From Purshia tridentata (Eukaryota; Streptophyta; Magnoliopsida; Rosales; Rosaceae), in assembly GCA_003254885.1 (NCBI GenBank), contig QANT01004304.1:1-33349 (forward strand): a DNA stretch of 33,349 bases, given 5' to 3'. The notes beneath the pieces are model-generated. The model was not told the DNA's origin, did no database searches, and was given only the letters and a program-made list of their open reading frames with translations. Of the stretch, positions 1 through 11,833 are shown one piece after another (within the stretch, counting starts at the first letter, position 1; each line of letters opens with the position of its first letter). The position numbers were made by a program, and so were the translations under genes.

Positions 1-21
1 CTTTAGCCGACAGAAAGGGAG

Positions 22-655
22 GATGGCTTAGATTTATTTTTTTTCATTTTTTTCTCCTTTTTCTTCCTCTCTCTCCCCTTGCACTATGTCTCTCTAGCCT
101 TTTTAACTCCCACAAGCCTACAAAGGTAATCAACTTCTTTGTGGATTCTTTTCATAGGGAATTGTCTTTCTTTTTTGTTTTCATACTTTTTGGAGCCTTC
201 CAATTCTCAACAATCGCCACCTATCCCTCTCCCTCTCCCCACTCTCCATGGTTCTCTCTCCTTGCACTTTCTTCAAACTTGGAAATTAAGCCAAAGATTA
301 GAAAATAAAAATATTGCGTCATTTGATGCAGTTTTTTTTTTTTTTTACATAATTAAAAAAGATGCACAAAAGTTTCTTAAGGAATTTTAGGGTCGAAATG
401 CTGTGTTTGGATTTTGAGATGTCAAAGTTATAGATTTTGGTTAATCTTTATAATTAACTTACTTGGATGAGATGGTAGAGAAAGGAGGAGAAAAAGGAAA
501 AAAAAGGGGAGGAGATGGGGTGGTGCAGTGGCTTATGTTTCAGGGAGCTGAAATGGCCGTAGAGAGACATAGTGTAGAAGAAGAGAAGGAAGAGAAAGGG
601 GGAAAATAAGGGGAAAAGAAAACAAAAAATGAAGAAGAAAAAATTATGAGCCATC
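22..655. repeat. Imperfect long inverted repeat, polypyrimidine/polypurine (possible MITE)
   Basis: The left arm (about 22-110) is pyrimidine-rich. The right arm (about 535-655) is its purine-rich reverse complement. Both arms carry GATGGCT at the outer edge and CTATGTCTCTCTA further in. The arms are interrupted by many mismatches and homopolymer length differences. No convincing target-site duplication flanks the unit, so its transposon nature is inferred only from the inverted arms. Short reading frames inside it are low-complexity and are not considered genes. Confidence 0.45.
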
Positions 656-859
656 AAAAATTATTTAATGGCTTAAATTGAAAGTTTGGCAGAGCTCAGG
701 TAGAGTAGTCTAATTATGGTATATATATATTGCACACATCTTAGAACTTACAAGTGTATGTTGGCTTTTACATCTACATGCATCAAGATTCCTCATATAT
801 AATTGTGGATCATTTAACTAATTAATACAAGATTTGGTCTTTTATAGCCCATATATAAG

Positions 860-1300
860 TGACGTTATAATTGTTGCTGACAATTAGTAACAATATGTAA
901 GAGAGATTATGCTTGTTACTGACAATCAATACCTATATATAAATGTGGCTATAGTTGTTACTACTTGTTAGTAACAATATATAAGTAGGGGCTGTGAGGC
1001 TATAATTTTTATTGACAAACAGTAGCAATATGTAAGTAATGTTATGATTGTTACTGACATGCAATAACAATATGTAAAAGGGGCTATGGTTGTTACTATT
1101 TGTCAGTAATAATATATAAGTGGGTTCATGATTGTTACTGGCTAGTAGTAACAACATGTAAATGGGGCTATGATTGTTACTGCTTGTCAGTAACAATATG
1201 TAAGGGACTATGATATTTAGTAACAATGTAAGTAGTGCTATGGTTGTCAGTAATAATATATAAGTGGTAATAAAATGTTACTACCATTGTATGTAAGTGG
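860..1300. repeat. 42-bp tandem array (minisatellite) of hairpin units
   Basis: The core TTGTTACT recurs at 871 (one mismatch), 913, 955, 1006 (degenerate), 1048, 1090, 1132 and 1174. Spacing is 42 bp except for one 51-bp step, and degenerate copies continue to about 1300. Most units are self-complementary, for example TTGTTACTG-CTTGT-CAGTAACAA at 1174-1196 and a perfect 9-bp stem at 955-977. Because 42 is a multiple of three, the minus strand stays open for 97 codons with a 14-residue repeat. I treat that frame as a by-product of the array, not a gene. Confidence 0.8.
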
Positions 1301-2617
1301 CAATTTAATTTTGGTGTTTTTTTCACTATACAATTTTGGATATGATTTTTTTTAGTATAAATTTAGTTCAATAACCTAAAAGCAACAAGTCAACAACAAC
1401 TAACAAGTTAATAGTTCAATAATAAAATAATAAAATGTGCATGAAAAGACATAATGGAGTAGGTAGTAAGTTGTAAGAATTATTAATAAAATAAGGAAAG
1501 GAACATGAAAAAGTAATGTCCATTAAGTTAGGCTGCCAAAGAATAATTGGTGGCGATGTTGTAATTATGTTTATTTTTAGTAACTTTTCTTTACATGTCT
1601 TTGATTATTTTAAAAAGTGGGGCGGCAAAGTGTTATACTTTCGTATTTGGGTTTGATGAACAATTGAAGTGTTCAAATGGGCTTATTGAAAAAAAACCCT
1701 TATTTATTAGGTCGAATAAAAGATATTTATAAAAATTTAAAATTTGATGAAGCCTGTAATAACAAAACTGTCTCTTAGTTTTATAATAGTAAAGATAACT
1801 ATAATACATTGTAATGTTGTATAACTAACCTATGTCTTATAATATGAGTAAACATTATTAATATATGTCGTCTAATAATATTCTTACACGTTAGATTAGT
1901 TATACGTGACAGTATGTTAGTGATTTCCAATAAATTTTCTTGTTATCCTAAGCTTTGGAAAAACCTCTGTTGAGTTTGAATGCTTAAAATTTTTGAATAG
2001 TGACTAAAAAACTACGGTGAATGTAATTCTTAATAATTGTATTTTTGTGTTTTATGTTATTTTATTCATTTTTCACATATTTATATATATAACAAGACGG
2101 TAAAAGACATTTGTATAAATATTATTTTATATGATTCTATGAGATTGAAACTATCCAATAGTTTCTCTAAATGTAAATATTCATCAGTTTCATTAAAAAA
2201 GAATAAAGACGTCGATCTTTTAGCTTATTAAAAGTGCCTGAATTGTAATCTGATCCTCCATTCAGGTCATTTTGTCTAAAACGCCCTACATTTGGGTTAA
2301 AAAATCTCTTTAAATTAAAAGGAACATTAGTGTTAAGTTTTATAGTTCACAAAACATGCAAGCCAATTTGAACACTGAATAATTTTAAATGAGTTGGTTC
2401 ATATTTGAGTTATTGAACACGATTAATTAAATGGATTGGATTAATATTGACTAGTATCCGGCTTTAATATGAAAAAACCCGACTCGCTTAAAAAATTGTC
2501 GCTCAAAGTCCAAGTGCTCTCTAGGGTTTAGTTAAATTTGTTTCAATAAACGCAATTTTTTCCCGTCAGGCCATGCTATTAAGGGGTTTCCTTAGTCATA
2601 ATGAATTTGGTTTTCCG
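1301..2617. other. AT-rich intergenic DNA, no gene recognised
   Basis: Only short, low-complexity reading frames occur here. The longest (2037-2231, plus strand, 64 codons) has no recognisable motif. I see no RNA gene and no clear transposon end. Confidence 0.55.
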
Positions 2618-3738
2618 TAAGGGTTCACACGGATCGGATATTCAATCCATAAACCATTATCTATGTCCAATCTACAATTTGTAGTATAGCTATTTTTATA
2701 ATTATATTCTATCCACTATTATAGTTAACCGACAAGTTCGAATATTCAAAAAATTGAATCGAATAATGGATAATATCCGGATAATAACATAAAAATTATT
2801 AAGTAGTTACACAACAAAAAAATAATTTCGGATAATAACATACACTATACTATATAAACTATAAATTATATACTATATAAATCATTATAAACTATATAGT
2901 ATATATATTATAATTTATATAATAGTTTTCATTTAAATTAATTAAAAATACCCTAAACTGTAAACTATGTAGTATATACTATGTAAAAGTTATAAACTAT
3001 ATACTATATAAAAGTTAGAGGAAATTACAAAAATGGTCCACTTATTATTTGTTATGTCTCGCTTTGGTCCACAAATTTTTTTAAGTTCTATATTGGTCTA
3101 ATAATTATCTCATTGTTCCATTTTAATCCAAAACAGACAATTTTGTCCCTCAAAGCCAACTCTTTGGCACAAATCTGAGGGGTAAGATTGTCCAATTTTG
3201 TCCAATTTGGACCAAAATGGAACTTATAGACAATTTGTAGACCAATATAGCACTTAAAAAAATTTATGGACCAAAAAGGGACTTAGTAAATAATAAATGG
3301 ATTACTTCTGTAATTAACTCTAAAAGTTATGAACTATATACTATTACTATATAAACTATAATAAACTATATATTATAAACTATATACTATATATTTATAA
3401 TTTTTATAATAGATTTCATTGTCAAACTAATTTAAAATATCATAAACCCTAAACTATATAATAACATAGTTTATAAACTATAATAGGATCTTTGATTTAC
3501 TCTATAATAGAAATTAAACATATACAAATATTTATATTATTTAATTATTTAAGATATATAATTTGCTGATCGAATTAAATATATATGTGATTTGCAATAT
3601 TAATATTCATATCCGATCTACAAATTGCAAATCAAATCAGATCAATATCCACAACAACAAAAAACAAAAAAACAAATCTAATCCTTGCGGATCAAATTAG
3701 AAGGATAAGCAAATTTTCGTTAGGTTTGTGCATCCTTA
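2618..3738. mobile_element. Non-autonomous hAT-like element (interrupted by a nested MITE)
   Basis: The element starts TAAGGGTTCACACGG, and its other end reads TAAGGATGCACAAACC on the opposite strand. It is flanked by near-identical octamers, GTTTTCCG (2610-2617) and GTTTTCCT (3739-3746). An 8-bp duplication and short TA(A/G)GG(G/A)TG-type ends are typical of hAT elements. The interior is very AT-rich, with many repeats of the type TATAAACTATATACT. It has no coding capacity. A separate 303-bp MITE sits at 3018-3320. Confidence 0.6.
3018..3320. mobile_element. Mutator-type MITE with long terminal inverted repeats
   Basis: The terminal inverted repeats are about 85 bp (start GAGGAAATTACAAAAATGGT; the other end, reversed, GAGTTAATTACAGAAGTAAT). 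They are largely alignable, including TTTTTTTAAGT(T/G)CTATATTGGTCT at their inner edges. The direct 9-mer TAAAAGTTA flanks both sides (3009-3017 and 3321-3329), matching the 9-bp duplication typical of the Mutator superfamily. The host sequence is itself repetitive, which slightly weakens the duplication evidence. Confidence 0.75.
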
Positions 3739-3746
3739 GTTTTCCT

Positions 3747-4240
3747 ATCTTTTTTGGTTCCAATTTGAATTTTGCGCATTCTAACTGTTAGTCAAGGATT
3801 GATTTGCCTCACTCAAAATAGTTTTCCTAATATTATTTTTGAAGAGTTATTTGAAATTTCCTATTGACATTCAAAATAGGCATTATTTAGTTATTGCCAT
3901 ATGTACGATATATTGTTGTGGGATATTAGTCTTTAAAATGGGTAATCATGAACTTGCCCAAAAAANAAAAAAAAAAAAAAAAAAGGTATCTCATGGATGA
4001 AGATTTGAACGTCTACTATAATTATTTCTATAATAAATCATGAAAATTTTCTACTTCAAATATTTTAATTTTCAGCTAGTAACAACTTTTTGTTGAAAGG
4101 ACAGTTTATCAACATCTTACAAATAAATATATAACCAAAAAAATCATATAATTGACATTTAATTTTATATAATTGCCAATTGCAACTGATCAATAGCAAC
4201 AAAGCTGAGTAAACACTTGTAAAGCGTCCGAACTTGGAAC
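3747..4240. other. Intergenic DNA with poly(A) tract and an ambiguous base
   Basis: The stretch contains a poly(A) run at about 3960-3984 interrupted by an N at 3966. No gene or element end is recognised. Confidence 0.5.
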
Positions 4241-5480
4241 TAAGGGTGGGCATGGTATGATATGGAACGGTATGAACCTCATACCGTTCCCATACCAACA
4301 ATTTCTAAATGACATGGTATGGTATGGTATGGACATTTTGAAAAATGAAACCATATCATACCGATGTTCTACGGATTCGGTATGGAACGGTATGGTATAG
4401 TATGATGTTAATCTTTTAAACTATTTTTTGCCATGTTTTTTCAATTAAAACAACATTTAACCACCTGCTTTTTTTAGCCAAAAGCCCAAAACAACATTTA
4501 ACAATCTAAAATAGAAGTTCATATATAATTATAATTCAAACTTAACAAATAGAATGCCCAAATTCTAATAAATTCATAATAAGCTGCAGTAAAACACAAA
4601 ATAGAATGCCCGAATGGTTTGGTTTGGGGTTTGAGACTTTGGAGTTAATGGTTTAGGGTATTTTGGAGTTTGGTTTGGGGTTTGGACTTTAGAGTTTAGG
4701 TTTAGGGTATTTTGAGATTTGAATTCGAGTTTGAACTTTGGGGTTTGGAGTTTTTTATTTTTATTACATATGTTTTAAGTAGTATAGAGTATGAGATATT
4801 ATAATATATGTTTTATACTATATCTTAATTTCCTAAACCTTAGGGTATAAGGTATAGGGTATGGGATATAGTAGATAAAATTTACTAATATTATACCATA
4901 TCATAGTATTAGGATATGATATAAATAAAGTATGAATTATAGTATACTATATAGTATATAGTATATACCAATTTGCCATACTATAATACAATTAATACTA
5001 TGAATTATAGTATTAGCCAATTAGGGTATAGTGTTTAGCATTAGAGTTTATAGATTAAATATTTTAGGATATATAATATTATGATATGATATAAAATTAT
5101 TAATTATTAATTAACTATGAATTATAGTATATACCAAGTTACCATACCATATTTTTATTTAGTTTTTATATAGAAATGTTAAAATAAATTATTAATTAAC
5201 TATGAATTATAGTATATATCAAGTTACCATACTATATTTTTATTTAGTTTTTATATAGAAATGTTAATTAAAATATTTAAATTTAAATTTAATTAATGTT
5301 CAGTATGGTATGGTATTGGTCAGTATTGAAGGAGTGAAACCATTCCTATACCATTTAAGATTGGTATGATATGGTTTCCGTATGGTATAAGGATCGATAT
5401 CCTTTTTCAGTATAAAACTTGACACGGAATGATATGAAATCGGTATAGAACGGTATTACGGAATGAGATGCCCACCCCTA
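4241..5480. mobile_element. hAT-like non-autonomous element rich in GGTATGG motifs
   Basis: The ends are TAAGGGTGGGCAT (4241) and, reversed from 5480, TAGGGGTGGGCAT, a common hAT-type terminus. Both subterminal regions (4250-4410 and 5295-5460) are packed with variants of GGTATGGAACGGTATGG in both orientations, as expected for transposase-binding repeats. The middle has a degenerate telomere-like tract (GGTTTAGGGTATTTTGG variants, 4616-4760) and an 85-bp direct duplication (about 5105-5189 and 5190-5274). I found no matching 8-bp flanking duplication, so the element may be old. No transposase is encoded. Confidence 0.6.
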
Positions 5481-6887
5481 ATTAATTGTATGCTAGGAGG
5501 CACTTTTTATTGGCATACCTATTTGACTTAATATTGCAGGTCAAATAAACCTGACCATTCATCCTCATTCATTGCTTTTGGCTTCTCATTTATGTCCAAG
5601 TTACTTAGAAATGAATTGTCATGACATTGTGACTTTGGTAGTGTGATTGATGATTAAGTGCATGGTTCTCACGTACATTAAATCCTAAAGGGTTTGGAAA
5701 GTAGAATTGATTGATTTGATGTGGCAGTACCACTGTGGAATTGGATTTGGACCTAATTAAAGGGTTGGAAACTAAGCCCAACATTTTAGAATTGCATAGT
5801 GGAACTTTTTGGGGGGTTGAATCTTTTCTCCATCGCTGCCTACCAACTGTGGATGCTTGGAGGGTGTTAATAGATGACCATACATATGCTTGATGATGAC
5901 AATTGGGCATTTAAAATCTCAAAATGTTCTTAAAGTACACTTGGATTATGAATATAGATAAACTGCCTAATTAAGCCAGTGCTTATCATAATGTGAGATT
6001 AACTTGTGCATATGTGCAGGCGTGTGTGCCACAAGCTTAGGATATATATATGCATGCTTTCAAACAAATTCGATTGTAATGCCATCAAAGATAAGCTAGT
6101 CACTTGTGGCTGCAAGTCAAATGCAAGTCTTATTCTTATTTTTTGTATATTTTTCTTTTCAAAGTCCAAAGGATTTAGGAAAATTAATCACATACATACA
6201 TCCTTTTGGACTCTCCGATATGTTCATGAGATATATCAGAATCTGGCCTTGCGTATTGAGGTGGTAATTAATTAATGTCTTAATTTCTTCCATAATTATC
6301 TCACAATTTATCGAAAATTATGGACCCTATAACTTATTATTCGTTTGGTCGTCTCGTTGTCCATGTGGGTATTGTTTTCTATAAACAATCGAGCTGAAGA
6401 GTTGCATTGAAGTTGTACCCGACTAATTAGTACTGCACTATCATCAGAAGTTCGAATGCAGCTGCCAAAAATGAAACCAAGACCAAATTATTGAATTTTT
6501 GGAGACATAAACTATTTGACTTTACCTATCAATGACCTTCAATATATAAATGAAATCGTAAGGAGCCATTAATATATAGTTGGTCTCGATCAGTTGCCAA
6601 AAACTTCAGGCCGGCCCAAAGAATTGTTAAACATGTAGCTGTAATGCAGCTGTATATAATGAGCCCTATGCAGGTGCTACTGTTGCACTTGCCCAAGGTC
6701 GGGTCTAGTACCACTTCTCATAAACGTGTGACTCACTAATATAAATAAATTTTACTTTTATTAAAGAAGTAGACCAAGTGGTACATAAAATATATACAAA
6801 AATGGTATACCATACACCTAGCATTATTAAAAGTCATTAGTATCTTTCAAAACACTATATAAATTAATTCCTCTATAATGGGGACCC
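5481..6887. other. Intergenic DNA, no gene recognised
   Basis: Several frames of 60-100 codons exist (for example 5605-5910 minus and 6006-6275 plus). None shows a domain, a biased composition typical of plant exons, or a supported splice pattern. I see nothing annotatable. Confidence 0.5.
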
Positions 6888-6896
6888 AAATATAAT

Positions 6897-7129
6897 GGAG
6901 CAGACTATTCCGACCACCCTTCTTTGCTGAGTTGATCACCTTAAAAATATTCGACAATAGTTTACCGAAATTTTTGTATTATTTCAGTAGATTATTGTCG
7001 AATAGTATAAATATACAAAAAGATTCAGTAATTGGCCATTGAAGTAACATAAATATTTTAGTAGACTATTATCAAATATTCCAAAGGTGGTCAACTCAGT
7101 AATAAAAAGTGATCGAAATAGCCTGAGCT
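6897..7129. mobile_element. MITE with 9-bp target-site duplication
   Basis: The arms, about 75 bp each, are inverted relative to each other (left: CTATTCCGACCAC ... GCTGAGTTGATCACC; right, reversed: CTATTTCGATCAC ... ACTGAGTTGACCACC). The 233-bp unit is flanked on both sides by AAATATAAT (6888-6896 and 7130-7138). The 9-bp duplication suggests a Mutator-type element. No coding capacity. Confidence 0.7.
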
Positions 7130-7138
7130 AAATATAAT

Positions 7139-7706
7139 TATCTCAATCCTGTATTGTTTTGTAATTTTGTGTTTTGTTTAACATCCCATCATGTTTTTTT
7201 AAATAGATGATAGTAACAATGTGGATTTCACACGGTATGTAATATATAAACATGGAATAAGGAGACAATGGCAGGCAATCATGAAAACCTTTTTGAATGT
7301 TAATTAATTTTCTTAATTGAACTTTGAATGTTAGTTTTAAATTAGAAAATAAATCTCTCCAATCATCAAACAAGCATGCAAAGTAAATCTCACAAATAAT
7401 ATCCCACTACGGAATAAAATTCACAAATTTATCGTAAATATTTTCTTAAATAAATTGAAAAAATAAAAGAAAGAAGTAGCCCCACACGTTAAGTGGAAGC
7501 CATTGTTGACAGACACAGCACAGACTTGACAATCATGTATGACACAAGCCACACGACCATCCTTGATGTACGTTGACTCCAAAGGCTTGATATTTTACTG
7601 GGCTTTGTGGCTTTGTCATCTATCATCTCACAAAATATCAAAATCCAACAACTTGTTTTCTGAAAACTGCGTGTTGCGATAGCTCATCCATTTAGTCCCT
7701 CATTAA
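7139..7706. other. Intergenic DNA, no gene recognised
   Basis: AT-rich sequence with one short minus-strand frame (7143-7373) lacking recognisable motifs. Confidence 0.5.
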
Positions 7707-8130
7707 TATTATTTTTATTTTTATTTTTGTACATTATTAGTTTTTTCTTATTGGGAGTTTTTGAATAAACGATCCATTAATTTGGTATTAATCCAAACTT
7801 GCAATTTATCAATTTATCAGTTTATCAATTATCAATATCAATTTATCCACAATTTTTCATTGTAATTTCAACCAAGATTTCGTAGGTCTATATATGGTTG
7901 ACCATGGTTTGCACTTCAACATTTTAATTATTATTATTTTTCTTTTTGTACATTATTAGTTTTTTCTTATTGGGAGTTTTTGAATAAAGGATCCATTAAT
8001 TTGGTATTAATCCAAACTTGCAATTTATCAATTTATCAGTTTATCAATTTATCCACAATTTTTCATTGTAATTTCAACCAAGATTTCGTAGGTCTATATG
8101 GTTGACCATGGTTTGCACTTCAACATTTTC
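7707..8130. repeat. Tandem duplication of about 219 bp
   Basis: Copy 1 (about 7707-7926) and copy 2 (about 7927-8130) share long near-identical blocks. GTACATTATTAGTTTTTTC occurs at 7729 and 7948, a period of 219. Both copies end in GGTTGACCATGGTTTGCACT followed by TCAACATTTT. Differences are a few substitutions and a short deletion of a TTATCAATATCAA stretch in copy 2, so the duplication is fairly recent. Confidence 0.85.
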
Positions 8131-10240
8131 TTGTGGTTGTCATTCTTTTATTTTGGTATAGATAAATGGTTGACTTTGGTGCCACCAATCTTAAATCCAC
8201 TTAATGTTGAACAGCTTTTAACATATTTTATATTTTGACTTTTAACACCCTGGACCCAAAAAACAAAAAAAAAAAGGGAAAAATGCTTCTGACTTTCAAT
8301 GTCCAATTGATCTGTCAAGGCCAGAGATGTTTCCCAATTATTTTGCATGTGACGTATTCAATAATGCACTGGTTCATGTTCAACTCAGCAAAAATGATAA
8401 AACAATTATTGCTTTTGCTTCAAATTAAGATGATATGCTCAATAAAAAAGGGGATAATTAAACTAACAATTAACACTAGTAGCTAGATGTTCAAAAATAA
8501 TGAAAGTTTAAAACCCTAATTAGAAATTAACTGTTACGCACATATAGTCCTTATCAACAAGTTTGCTTGAATAACGAAACTAAGACATTAACATATGCTT
8601 AATTTTATAAATTTTTTGTTAATTTTCCTAAAGTTACTGCCAAACTTTAATTGCAAGGCACAAACACATTAGCAGACTAATATGCTATGCATGCAGGCAT
8701 ATAAAATCATAGAAAGCCGACGAAATCTCTTAGAATTAATGAATAAAAAAGAGTACAAAGAGTGTTTGAATTGATCACTCAATATTACAAAGACTTATGA
8801 AAATGGAGATGTCCCTAAATTTTTACAAGGAGAGTAGAGAGTTCTTCCTCTCTTTCACCTTGTGGGATTAGTGGTACTTAATTAATTTGTACGTATATAA
8901 TGAACCTTTGTGTTTTTATGGAGATTTTAACTCTAACATCTTAAGTATGTAACTTTATATTTTAGTGATATTTATTTTCATAATGTTGAAGAGGTTTTAA
9001 GTTTAATTATCCCTTCTTCTCTCTCTTTTTTTTTTTTTTTTTTNCTTCTTCTCTCTCTTTTTTTTTTTTTAAAAAAAACCTCAAATTCACGCAAGAATTT
9101 ATTTCTTTAATTATTTGCTAATTTTAGATTAAAAATTTAAATATTCACTAAATATTCATCAATTAGTGGGTTGTTTAATTATATGCAGTTTGTCAGCAAA
9201 AGCAGGCAGTACAACAAAATTTCAGAATTGATGGCCATTGGAGTTCTGAAGGGATATCAATCAGATCCATATATGGGTCAACTAGTTGACTTAGTAGAGC
9301 ATCAACTATAAAATGCAAGCATTGGATTTAAACCATACGATATTGATGGTCATTAATGCCGTCTGAGGCTTTCCACACACAAATTTAGCCATAATATTCC
9401 ATCATCAATCGCTCAATCACGGAAATAACGGCTAATCCTATGTTATATGAACTCGTCTACCACTTAGATTTTTGGTCTGCAAGATGCTCTTAATTTAATT
9501 CACTCTCTTTAGTACTGCCCTTACAAGCAAACTCAAGGTTGGTGTTGGTGTTGCTTAAGAAAATTGGGCTTTCAACTGAAAAACATTTAGCCTATATACT
9601 CACAAATTACTACTCAAATTATTTTCACGTTTAAATTATGTTGAGTGTTTAGTATTACATATTTTTTTGATATTTTTAAAATACAGTTACACTTATATAT
9701 CTTTTTAAAAACTCAAAATTCTAAAACTTACCTCTTGAATTCCATAAAATATATTAAATCATGCCTAAACAAACTCAAATAAGACCCAACAACAACAAAA
9801 CTTATCAAAAAGCATGTAGGAATTAAATAGGAAAAAGAATTTGCACGGCAGTAACATGCACTTGAAACTATTACTACAGTACAATACGGGGCACTCGACA
9901 TTGTTTTGCTAATTAACATAAATGTTTTATAAAACACGGATGTGCTTCCTTCAAGGTATTTTTAGGGGCTTTGAGTTAAAAGATTATATATATGCTCACC
10001 TTTTGAGTTTTATTAAAAGTTTTTAGAGGCTTTTCAATAGTTTTTTAAAGAAAATTCATATTAATTAGCTTAGCTTAAATATATTAATATTGATTAATTG
10101 TTTGACAGTTTAAGCTTAAGTATAAATTTTTCAAGTTTAATGCTCGCTGTCAATGACCAAGATCAAGCAACAAGGTTGCTCAAGCTATGGCTAAATTGAA
10201 TTTGTGTCTAGTGAGAGGTTTTCTATCAGTACTGATAGTA
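8131..10240. other. AT-rich intergenic DNA with a duplicated poly(T) junction
   Basis: No gene is recognised. At 9013-9072 the motif CTTCTTCTCTCTC plus a poly(T) run occurs twice, with an N (9044) between the copies. This looks like an assembly join, not biology. The short frame at 10187-10390 overlaps a probable MITE and is not supported as a gene. Confidence 0.5.
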
Positions 10241-10252
10241 GATGTAATTAAT

Positions 10253-10378
10253 GGGAAATTCTCCAATGCGGAAGCCCAGTATAGGCTGGGTGCGGAAAAC
10301 CCACCACAATTACAAGATTCTACAATACGGGTTTCTAGGACCAAGTCTGTACTGAGATTCCGTAAGAAATCAAAGCCC
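10253..10378. mobile_element. Small inverted-repeat element (possible Mutator-type MITE)
   Basis: The ends start GGGAAATTCTCCAATGCGGAA and, reversed, GGGCTTTGATTTCTTACGGAA, roughly 65-70 percent alike. GTAATTA flanks both sides (10244-10250 and 10379-10385). The inner sequence GGGTGCGGAAAACCCA resembles that of the better-supported element at 14331-14478. Ends and duplication are imperfect. Confidence 0.4.
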
Positions 10379-10389
10379 GTAATTATATA

Positions 10390-11157
10390 ATGAGTTTGCG
10401 TACATAGTAGTTATTAGAATTATGTAGACGTAGAAACCAATATATATATAGTTATTTAACAGGGGTGATAACAAACGTTTAATTTCCGTGTCTTCTAATT
10501 AAGCTCGGTGACTTCTGGCCCTTCTGGGTAGCTTCCTTTGAACATTGATAGCTATCAACTTCCAATATTTGGTTCCGTCCAAATGTTTTATATGCTATTA
10601 CCTTGAAAATATCCGAGCAAAACTTGTTTTTTCCAATGAATTATGTGGTAATCTAAGCATATGAGAGGTAGCATCATATCAATCATTTTCCGGGAAAATA
10701 TGTTCGTGATTCCACGCAAGTGGGCTCCCCTTAACTTTCACGAGTACTTAAATACCTGTCTTTATAATATACTGGCTGCAGGTTGCTTGGAAATTTTTTT
10801 GGCAAATATAACAGATATTAGAAACTTCTCATGCATTGCTATGCTTGTTTGTGACACTAATTGTGCAAACTAAACAACACCAGCTTCAATACAGTTAATT
10901 AATTCTAACGATTTTGACCCAAATTTTAATTTAAATCTGTAGGTATGAATTATTGGGGTTTCATTTGTTTCTATCTTTGTTTGGTTGTACTCTATTTGTT
11001 TCATCTTTATGTTGTCTTCCAAAGCTATATTAATTGTTACCAGCTGGCTGAAAAAAACTTTGTTTGTCCGAGTAACAAGAACACTTATCACGTCCGACAA
11101 AGGAGGTAAGCAAAGGCTTTGGATGTGTTGTCTGTGTAGCTCTCCACTTAGGCTGTC
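10390..11157. other. Intergenic DNA, no gene recognised
   Basis: Frames at 10661-10873 and 10870-11100 are short and lack motifs. Nothing else is seen. Confidence 0.5.
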
Positions 11158-11171
11158 AGAATAAGATTGAT

Positions 11172-11323
11172 TTTCTTTTATTTTTTATGAAAGGCAAGTT
11201 TATTGAAAGGGCTAAAAAGATACATAATCAAACTGATTAATAGTCAGTTTGGAGATGGGGCTCAAGCCATGGAGATGCGTTATCATCCTAAGTCCAAGAA
11301 CAACCATTAGATGGGGCTGATTA
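11172..11323 (-). mobile_element. Retroposed fragment (SINE or 5'-truncated LINE) with 14-bp duplication
   Basis: This 152-bp insert is bracketed by the identical 14-mer AGAATAAGATTGAT (11158-11171 and 11324-11337). Read on the minus strand it ends in an A-rich tail (ATAAAAAATAAAAGAAA) preceded by TTTCAATAAACTTGCC. An A-rich 3' end directly against a long target duplication is the hallmark of target-primed reverse transcription. I cannot tell from this short piece whether the source was a LINE, a SINE or a cellular RNA. Confidence 0.65.
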
Positions 11324-11538
11324 AGAATAAGATTGATAGGATCTTTAATTTTTTTCATTTCCTCTTCATTGAATAATTGATTTTTAAAAATTATATGAGG
11401 GACTATCCCACTTCATTAGAATGGGAAGTGTGAATCGATCATCAGTTGTCTGAAGAGGTTCGTGCATATATCATTGTTATAACGTAGTGTTATTTGTCTT
11501 TTTCAAAGATTATGACCTTTATTTGTACTTTTAATTAA

Positions 11539-11833
11539 GAGCATCTCCAATTATTCTTAAATTGTTCCCCAAATTTAAATATAGGAAAAAATCACATAAC
11601 ACAGTTCTTACCATTCTTAAGATCTCCTCAAATTTGAGATTTTCCTAAAAACAAAATTTTAATTATGACTAGGGCTTCCTTAACTTATGACAGTCAAATT
11701 TTATATGATTTGAAAAAATTTCAAATTTAGCACTGGAGATCCCTTCTCCAAATTTAACTTTTCTAAAATGAAAAATTTAACTTTTCTCAAACTTGCCCTC
11801 ATATTTAAAATAGAGGAATGGCTGGAGATGCTT
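11539..11833. mobile_element. MITE with GAGCATCTCCA ends
   Basis: The start GAGCATCTCCAATTATTC and the reversed end AAGCATCTCCAGCCATTC form the widespread plant MITE terminus. A trinucleotide TAA is present on both sides, compatible with a Tourist/PIF-Harbinger type, but this is weak in AT-rich DNA. Subterminal CAAATTTGA-like motifs recur. No coding capacity. Confidence 0.65.

Noticed and set aside
933..1226. Minus-strand 97-codon frame with a 14-residue repeat
   Set aside because: It exists only because the 42-bp minisatellite period is divisible by three. There is no promoter, domain or non-repeat extension.
6006..6275. Plus-strand 89-codon frame as a small secreted or cysteine-rich peptide gene
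   Set aside because: Cysteines are scattered without a family pattern, there is no convincing signal peptide, and no splice or promoter support is visible.
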